In this document: positions 16,048 through 21,739 of the stretch, piece after piece
Layout of the letters: the number at the start of each line of letters is the position of its first letter
How positions within the stretch are numbered: position 1 is the first letter of the stretch
Assembly (NCBI GenBank): GCA_000444245.1
Contig: ATSW01011579.1
Location: 1 to 21,739 of the forward strand
From: Botryllus schlosseri
Taxonomy: Eukaryota > Chordata > Ascidiacea > Stolidobranchia > Styelidae
Reading direction: 5' to 3'
Length of the DNA stretch: 21,739 nucleotides
Translations under genes and position numbers: made by a program
The notes under the pieces: generated by a model
The model's input: only the letters and a program-made list of their open reading frames with translations
Told to the model about the DNA's origin: nothing
Database searches by the model: none

Positions 16048-16974
16048 AGCGCATATCCAACCCTGAGCTAACGCCAGATTACGACGAAAACAAAAGAAGC
16101 ATACAAATATGCCAGCTTAAATCGTTGTTATAGAGCCACTGTTGTGATGTCTTATAACTAGGGCGATTTTGTTTGACCTAAAAAACAGAAGATTTTAGCC
16201 TAACAAATCAAAATTTTGACATTTATTGACCTTAAAAACGAAATTTTCACCAAATTTGATCTAGCGCGACACTTCTTTAAAGTTATTGAATAAAATTTGA
16301 CCAGTAATATTTGTGCATATATGATGTGATTATGATCAGCGATCACTCACGGATTAAATTCACCGGTCTCTTGCTTCGGTTATTATAATCACTTTGTTGA
16401 AACATGTTGTCATTCTGTGACCTTCGCTAACGCTAACCCTAAAGATCGTTGCTACTCAAATATATTGGAACAGCTCGCGTCAGGCCTACCCTATAACTAA
16501 AAGAATAACTCCTTTCCTGACTTGTATGTGATCCCAAATTAGCATTACTTCGCGGGGTGCGATATTTTCCTATGCAGGTCGCATTCAATTGTGCCGCGGA
16601 GCTCAGATTGCATCCATTTTTTATTTGTCGCGCTAACTTTGTGTTAATTGGTCGAGGGCGCACGTGTGTTCAATGCTACTTAAGCGCGTTAGATTCCGAA
16701 GTGAAGTCAAATTTAGCTAAATAGAGGCCGCAACTGAACTAATACCGTACATAAAATCGGCAATTTGAAGTTTCCTCTTATGTCTTCTGTAAGACACCAA
16801 CCTTTTTGAGAAACGATTCGCTGGTTGCTCAGTGCACACTGCACAGTGCACACGCTCACCCTGGCTTAGATTATATTTGCAGGTGAGACCATCATAAGCG
16901 TAAATGAACATCATCCATGAGCCATCTCTTCTCTCTATTTGTTACAATAGTGACCATTCTGCAATAGTGATTTC
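16048..16974. other. Unassigned intergenic stretch
   Basis: Short open frames are present but none resembles a known protein, and no exon pair could be built. I see no clear repeat ends. Confidence 0.5.
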
Positions 16975-17204
16975 CAGAGGTGGTCAAAGTAGTCACCGTC
17001 GCTACTCAAGTAGAAGTAACGCCGAAATTTCTACTGAAGTGGAAATGGCGGTTCACAAGTAAGTAAGTAGGTATTCTACACCTATCTTTGCCTGAATATA
17101 CTGACAGCTGTCAAGTAGAAGTGGTCTAAAATCATAACTACTTGATAAGTAGTGCGATGAGCAGGCAAATTCTACTTGAAGTACTTCGTTACTGACCACC
17201 TCTG
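16975..17204. mobile_element. hAT-type MITE, 230 bp
   Basis: The ends are CAGAGGTGGTCAAAGTAG at the left and GTTACTGACCACCTCTG at the right, with a 13-bp inverted core. A perfect 8-bp duplication, GTGATTTC, flanks it (16967-16974 and 17205-17212). The subterminal DNA is packed with AAGTAGAAGTA-like units, as in its neighbour at 17260-18550. It has no coding capacity. Confidence 0.93.
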
Positions 17205-17259
17205 GTGATTTCATATCAACTTACATAGTACAATGGATGCCGAACCTATCACTTATATC

Positions 17260-18550
17260 CAGAGTTGGTCAAAGTAGTCAAGAAAGCTACTCAAGTAGAA
17301 GTAGAAGTAGCGACGAAAAAAATCTACTCAAGTACAAGTAGAAGTACTTCTTTCATAAGCAACCTAAAACTACTTGAAGTATAAGTAGAATTGACTGACT
17401 TTAAAAGTACTCAAGTAAGTAAGTAGTTGTGAAAACGATTCTGATTGGATGGATTATAAAAAGGTGCAAATTGAGCTATGTGATAGGTGACGAGCTTGAT
17501 GCATACCCGCAGGTATCCAATTTTCGATAGCATAAGCATTCGTCCACATCATGGGATGAAAATGATAGTATTGATGAGGAAATGCGATGCTAATCCTCTG
17601 TTTTCGCAAACAGCACGTTTTGGAAAATAGCATGGTATGGCGCCATTCCCATATTATAAGGCCCGCAGTTTAGTCGAAGAGCAACACGGAGAAGTTGTAT
17701 AGGATAAGGTGTAAACACTTTGCGCTATTAGTAAACGTTAATAAAAAATATGGTGGACCGTAAAAATGCCATATTGTGTAGCTTTATTTCCAGAAATTGA
17801 AGGCATTACTGCACTTGCTTTTATACTTCAACATGTATGTTATCCGGACAAAAAAACTGATATTAATTATAATTCAAAGTATATGATACTGGGAATTGAA
17901 AGTGAAATATATAAATACTACTTCTAAAAGCAGAATATGTATTTCATGTTTTTAGTCCAGAAAGTTTCAAAGGTGGTATGCTAAAACAGCTCTAAAACTC
18001 TAAAACTAAAAAAAAAAGTCAAAGTCCACTCTTCCAGATTAGGACACGCCATGGACATATATGCTAGATTACGATATGACAAGAAAATGCTAGATTGCGA
18101 AACATCAGTTTCAAACGTTATGATGAGCCATATATACTGTGATTAATTATTTCATATGGGCGAAGGGCGACAATGTGGTGTGAACGGAACCACGCCAACC
18201 TTCCACCTAAATTATATTCACCGATACTTTCGTGAAATCATACTGGTCACTCCGTATCCACTGCGTGCGAAGCGCGACGAAAATTCTGTGCTTTACTAAA
18301 CTTTTATGAAAATTAAATGTTAATACTCCGTGAAAACAGCTCTGAAATTCCTCAGGCTATCTTCCTGATTGGAAGATTGAACTACTTCTACTTGACAAAC
18401 TGAAAATAGCGAAAAGTAAGTAAGTAGATCACAAACTATTAAGAAGTAGAAGTAGCGAAAATCATATCTACTTGAGTAAGTACCAGAAGTAGAGGAAAAC
18501 TACTTGAGTACTTCGAAAAAGTAGAAGTACTTTGTTACTGACCACCTCTG
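17260..18550. mobile_element. Non-autonomous hAT-type element, 1291 bp
   Basis: It begins CAGAGTTGGTCAAAGTAGTC and ends TTACTGACCACCTCTG, flanked by the perfect duplication CTTATATC (17252-17259 and 18551-18558). The first 160 and the last 180 bases carry many copies of CTACTTGAGTA/AAGTAGAAGTA, probable transposase-binding repeats. The right terminus is nearly identical to that of the 230-bp element 55 bp away, so the two share a transposase source. The roughly 950-bp interior (about 17430-18360) shows no recognisable transposase and may be unrelated filler. Confidence 0.92.
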
Positions 18551-18558
18551 CTTATATC

Positions 18559-19378
18559 TTCCAATCGCAGTAGTTCCTACCTTGTGGATATATCCTATCC
18601 ACAAATCTACCTTAACCCCCATGATACTCGAGTAGTTTCACGTAAGTATTACTGACTAATGTCTTTCATTACCCTGATCATCTAATTAAATACATCAGCT
18701 TACAATGAGTTGTAGCCACCTGCTCTGTACATTGGAATGGCCAGCATATGCTAAGTAGAAATGATACACCGTCTTGGAAGAGTCATCAGCAAACACCAAA
18801 ATTTATTTGGAAGAGGTAAAAAACAACCATAAATTTATCGAGAGGTTTGAAAACCGCAGACACATAACACAACAATATATAAATACAAAATGGTTTCAAC
18901 TTGGACGTTTTACCATATAATACCTTAGTCTGTTCTAAAGTTGCTGTTGAAGAATTTAGTGGGTACTGGTCAATATTTTGCAACTGGTGTTGAAGTGGCT
19001 CAGCCACACACTTTGCCCTTGAATCTGCACCAGTTCAACAAGGACATAAACTTTAATAGGTTAACATCATTGCTTGTATGATGAAGTATGAAAGGCAATA
19101 TTACATACACTTCGATAAGTCCTATTCATAATTGTGAAATTTATTTTGTACGGGCAATAGACCAGACTTGGGCTAAATCGAGTACCTGACTGATGTCGAT
19201 CATCAAGGTCACGTAAAAATCGTTCAGTTCATGCTAGTACCATACCACAAATAATAATGTGCTAGTTGGACTTCACAGAAACAGTGCCCTTGGATAAGGC
19301 AGCATTGTAGTGGACATGTCACTACAATTTTGATTCCTTAAACACGAGTTGTTTGGTGCGCAAGTGTTGAAGGAGGAC
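18559..19378. other. Intergenic stretch, no confident gene
   Basis: A minus-strand segment at 19024-18924 has plausible splice borders and an open frame but no recognisable similarity. A minus-strand AATAAA near 18803-18808 lies beyond it. Otherwise nothing could be assigned. Confidence 0.4.
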
Positions 19379-19384
19379 TTTATT
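19379..19384 (-). terminator. Candidate polyadenylation signal of the carrier gene
   Basis: AATAAA on the minus strand lies about 570 bases after the carrier stop codon. A second AATAAA at about 19139-19144 is an alternative. Neither has been linked to a cleavage site. Confidence 0.4.
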
Positions 19385-19952
19385 GAAACAATTAATTAAT
19401 TTTTGAACTTGAAGGAATAGATTGTTGCTGCATGACTCCAATCATATTTATCAATACTAGACTCCGATTTTGGTGTTCTAGAATCTCCGTGTCCAAATGT
19501 TTGGGTGTAGAGTACAACAGCAGTTTTAACCATCAAAATATTTTAGTAGCCATTGTAAAACTAGCGTTTTTGAATAGCAAACAATCAAGGCAAGATAAAA
19601 CAGCAAAATCTCAAATGATTTGATGAGTCATACAGAAAATAACCCTGATTGTTTAAAGCACAAAAATATTATGGCATGGTGATACAATCAGTGCTATTCA
19701 GGATCAGACTTTCCGCAATATACTTCCGAGTACGATAAATAGTATAAGTGTTGCATCAAATTTGAAACATGAAATATTGGAAAAGCAAGAAATATGGCAC
19801 CCCAGGAGCAATAATATGTTTAACAGTGCATAAAATTGACTTGAGATGTGAATAGGCCTAGGCATATTTTGCTCTATTTTGCTTCGTACCAGTACGTACA
19901 ACATACAGGCCATTGGTCCACGCAAGTATACCGGTTCGAACAAAAATTAACT

Positions 19953-20816
19953 TCAGTCTTTACCCATCCATATTCTCATTTGTTCCTTGAAGATCCAAGT
20001 TAAAATGGTCTGAGGACCGAGCCTAATCCAAGCTGGAATAAAGCCTTTAAAAAACCCCATTGGACCGGCTTTGGCAACGTCTATAACACAATGCTTTACA
20101 CTTTTGTACTGGCCTGGTTTTGCATTCATTAGCCTTGTTTTGACTACGTCCACTGGCTGTGTCATGCCGGTCGCAATAGTCGCTGCTATGAAACTGGCAG
20201 TGAAATGTGTCGTCATATTATCTTGAAATACGCTAGTTTTAAGAAGTGACTGCTTGAATTGATCGTAAAATGCTACTTGCCCATTAGTCATTAATATGGC
20301 CCTCAAGGTAGCAGTGTGTACACCAGAAAATAGAGATCTGAATCCTTCTCTGCGATAGACAACATACAATCCATGAAAAACGTTTCCGTAATTTCGCCGT
20401 TGTGATAATGGAAGTTTGATGTCACTTTGCATTCGGACGTTGATAACGTCACACGGTGTCCCGATGATGCCTCCAACAAAACCGCCCGCGCTTGCAAGCA
20501 CCATCTTTTTGAATAATGTTGGATTCTTTTCAGAGTCAGATATCACAAGTGGACGTAGTATATCGTATATCCCAAATCGGGCTGTTGTATAGGTAAGCTG
20601 TCTTCCGACAGAAGCACTGACACCATTATACAGGGCTCGTGGTCCTTGTTCACGTATGATGGTCACAGCCATTTGAGATGCAGACTTTCCAATTTGCTGT
20701 GTTTGCAAATGAACCTTGATCAAATCAAGGGGATGAGTGAAACAGACAGCTAGCGATCCTGCAACACCGCCATGGTACCATCTTGGCGAACGGTTTATGT
20801 CTCTTTTCAGTGGCAT
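19953..20816 (-). CDS. SLC25A10: Mitochondrial dicarboxylate carrier (SLC25A10 type), complete and intronless
   Basis: A 287-residue inner-membrane carrier, the same length as human SLC25A10, which exchanges malate or succinate for phosphate or sulfur oxyanions. The three mitochondrial-carrier repeats are all present. Their signature motifs are PLDLIK (29-34), PCDVIN (121-126, with Asn replacing the basic residue as in human DIC) and PVDVVK (221-226). Further family marks are RWYHGGVAGSLA near the N-terminus, TARFGIYD (78-85), RAILMTNGQVAFYDQFK (172-188) and FIPAWIRLGPQTILTW (259-274) near the end. Six transmembrane helices are expected from the fold. The ATG has A at -3 and no upstream in-frame alternative was chosen. 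Human SLC25A10 has many introns; none is present here although SMAD4 nearby keeps eleven. The frame is intact, so it looks functional: an intron-poor gene or an old retrocopy. A related carrier (oxoglutarate carrier, UCP) is less likely. Confidence 0.96.
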   Translation of the reverse strand: MPLKRDINRSPRWYHGGVAGSLAVCFTHPLDLIKVHLQTQQIGKSASQMAVTIIREQGPRALYNGVSASVGRQLTYTTARFGIYDILRPLVISDSEKNPTLFKKMVLASAGGFVGGIIGTPCDVINVRMQSDIKLPLSQRRNYGNVFHGLYVVYRREGFRSLFSGVHTATLRAILMTNGQVAFYDQFKQSLLKTSVFQDNMTTHFTASFIAATIATGMTQPVDVVKTRLMNAKPGQYKSVKHCVIDVAKAGPMGFFKGFIPAWIRLGPQTILTWIFKEQMRIWMGKD

Positions 20817-20942
20817 CTTTACCAGCTAATAGTTCAGAAATTATGAACTAATTATTGCAAATCCGCACTATCTGCCATGTCAATGCAGCGATGGTATCTG
20901 TGGAAATATGATATCCACGATCATAATCATGCATCACGGTCA

Positions 20943-20950
20943 TATAAAAG
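20943..20950 (+). promoter_or_regulatory. TATA-box-like motif facing right
   Basis: TATAAAAG matches the TATA consensus on the plus strand, 127 bases before the carrier start codon and pointing away from it. It could serve a divergent transcript entering the ORF at 21140, or be chance. Confidence 0.3.
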
Positions 20951-21139
20951 GTAGACAATTAGAGACTTTTACCAGATTTACAGACAGTATATGACCAATG
21001 AAATGAGATGAAAAATCAATTATTCACACAATTCACCTGTAATGATGCATACGAGCCCGAATATAATCAGTGCATTTTCTTTGAAACGATTCACCTCACG
21101 ACATTAAGCCCATTTACATGGTGAAATTGTCTCGGGACT

Positions 21140-21307
21140 ATGAGTCGGATTGATGAGACAGCTTTGTTTGAAGCCGACCCAAACGGCCATGGCGATGTAA
21201 AGGGCCTTAGTGACTTTGAGATATTGGCCTGTTTTTGCCTAATATGCAAACATGTCTATAATGGCATATACGAGCCTATTGACAACTGCCCTGCTGGAAA
21301 AACATAG
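21140..21307 (+). CDS. Small ORF of unknown function, 55 codons
   Basis: I do not recognise this frame. It reads MSRIDETALFEADPNGHGDV, then KGLSDFEILACFCLICKHVY and NGIYEPIDNCPAGKT, with an acidic first half and a Cys-rich middle (C31, C33, C36). Its start follows an in-frame TGA 18 bases upstream. It lies about 190 bases downstream of a plus-strand TATA-like motif. It could be a tiny gene, an exon, or a chance frame in an uncharacterised repeat. Confidence 0.2.
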   Translation: MSRIDETALFEADPNGHGDVKGLSDFEILACFCLICKHVYNGIYEPIDNCPAGKT

Positions 21308-21739
21308 ATTATATTTCAACGTCATGAAGCTTTCCGTATCTTTTCATTTATACATTCATCAAAAAACGACCTGGTGTGGTGTCTACTCAAATCGGCTGGT
21401 CTACGTATCCCCGCAACAAAATACACATTAATTATATTTGATCGATCCATTTAAACAAATATTGATGCTACGCGGTAATTTGCATATCGTACGGGTTCGC
21501 AGCAAAGGAATACAACCACCATAATATTTGAAACCGAGGCTCTCGCATAAGTCGTATTTATTTACTATACTGAAGCTGAGTGAAGTCGCCTATTGTACGT
21601 TTTGATTGGATTTACTACACAGCATATTTTTATTTAACATATGCGTGGCAGCTTCACTAAACCACACGCGAAGTCTGAAGCACACGGCTGTTGTAATTAA
21701 ACGCTGGTGCCTGATGCAGCTGCCTGCAGTTGATTGGCT

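Larger units (their letters stand above)
20817..21739. other. 5' flank of the carrier gene
   Basis: This flank should contain the carrier promoter and 5' UTR. A possible acceptor AACTATTAG lies ten bases before the ATG, which could end a 5'-UTR intron or an outron. No minus-strand TATA box was identified. A plus-strand TATA-like motif and a small plus-strand ORF are listed separately. Confidence 0.5.

Noticed and set aside
14686-16142. A 1.46-kb hAT element from CAGTGGTTCCAAACC to GAGCCACTG
   Set aside because: The flanking 8-mers (GTTTAGAT and TTGTGATG) do not match and the right end pairs over only a few bases.
18924-19024. Possible minus-strand exon (open frame, acceptor GGTGCAG, donor AAG|GTATTA)
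   Set aside because: The peptide (SRAKCVAEPLQHQLQNIDQY and onward) is not recognisable, no partner exon was found, and the splice sites alone are weak evidence.

Overview
This is nuclear DNA from an animal. Two host genes can be read, both on the minus strand: a complete SMAD4 orthologue with 12 coding exons (6925-13338) and a complete, intronless mitochondrial dicarboxylate carrier of the SLC25A10 type (19953-20816). The proteins are close to their vertebrate counterparts. Several introns are tiny (57-71 bp), others run from about 0.56 to 1.5 kb, and the intergenic DNA is full of small non-autonomous DNA transposons. This fits an invertebrate with a fairly compact genome, perhaps an invertebrate deuterostome such as a tunicate. 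That placement is inference only; no taxon-specific marker was found.

Layout. Positions 1-4890 hold no gene and are mostly hAT-type elements: one at 27-833 with a perfect 8-bp target duplication, one at 2295-2891 likewise, and one at 3221-4692 that is related to the first and is split by another hAT element at 3689-4397. A lone hAT right end lies at about 4810-4886. Positions 4887-6924 lie downstream of SMAD4 and probably contain its 3' UTR. SMAD4 runs leftward from a start codon at 13338 to a stop at 6925. Its introns carry a 118-bp TA-flanked MITE, a 51-bp tandem repeat and a repeat rich in a GGTTAACC palindrome. A short 5'-UTR intron (13362-13419) and a likely upstream ORF precede the start codon. 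A tRNA-derived SINE (about 13572-14183) abuts the presumed promoter. Positions 14190-16050 contain small repeats, a perfect hairpin, and two LINE 3' ends facing each other as a 190-bp inverted repeat. Positions 16975-18550 hold two related hAT elements only 55 bp apart, both with perfect target duplications. The carrier gene follows, then about 0.9 kb of 5' flank with a TATA-like motif and a small unexplained ORF on the plus strand.

How the genes relate. SMAD4 is the common-mediator Smad of TGF-beta/BMP signalling, and the carrier exchanges dicarboxylates across the inner mitochondrial membrane. Nothing suggests a functional link; they are neighbours on one strand about 6.6 kb apart. The strongest results are the exact exon model of SMAD4, whose coding lengths sum to 1584 bases (527 codons plus stop), its intron gains and losses relative to human SMAD4, a GC-AG intron, the intronless carrier, and the well-delimited nested and paired hAT elements. 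No virus-derived element, CRISPR array or RNA gene was recognised. I did not find a convincing new biological system.
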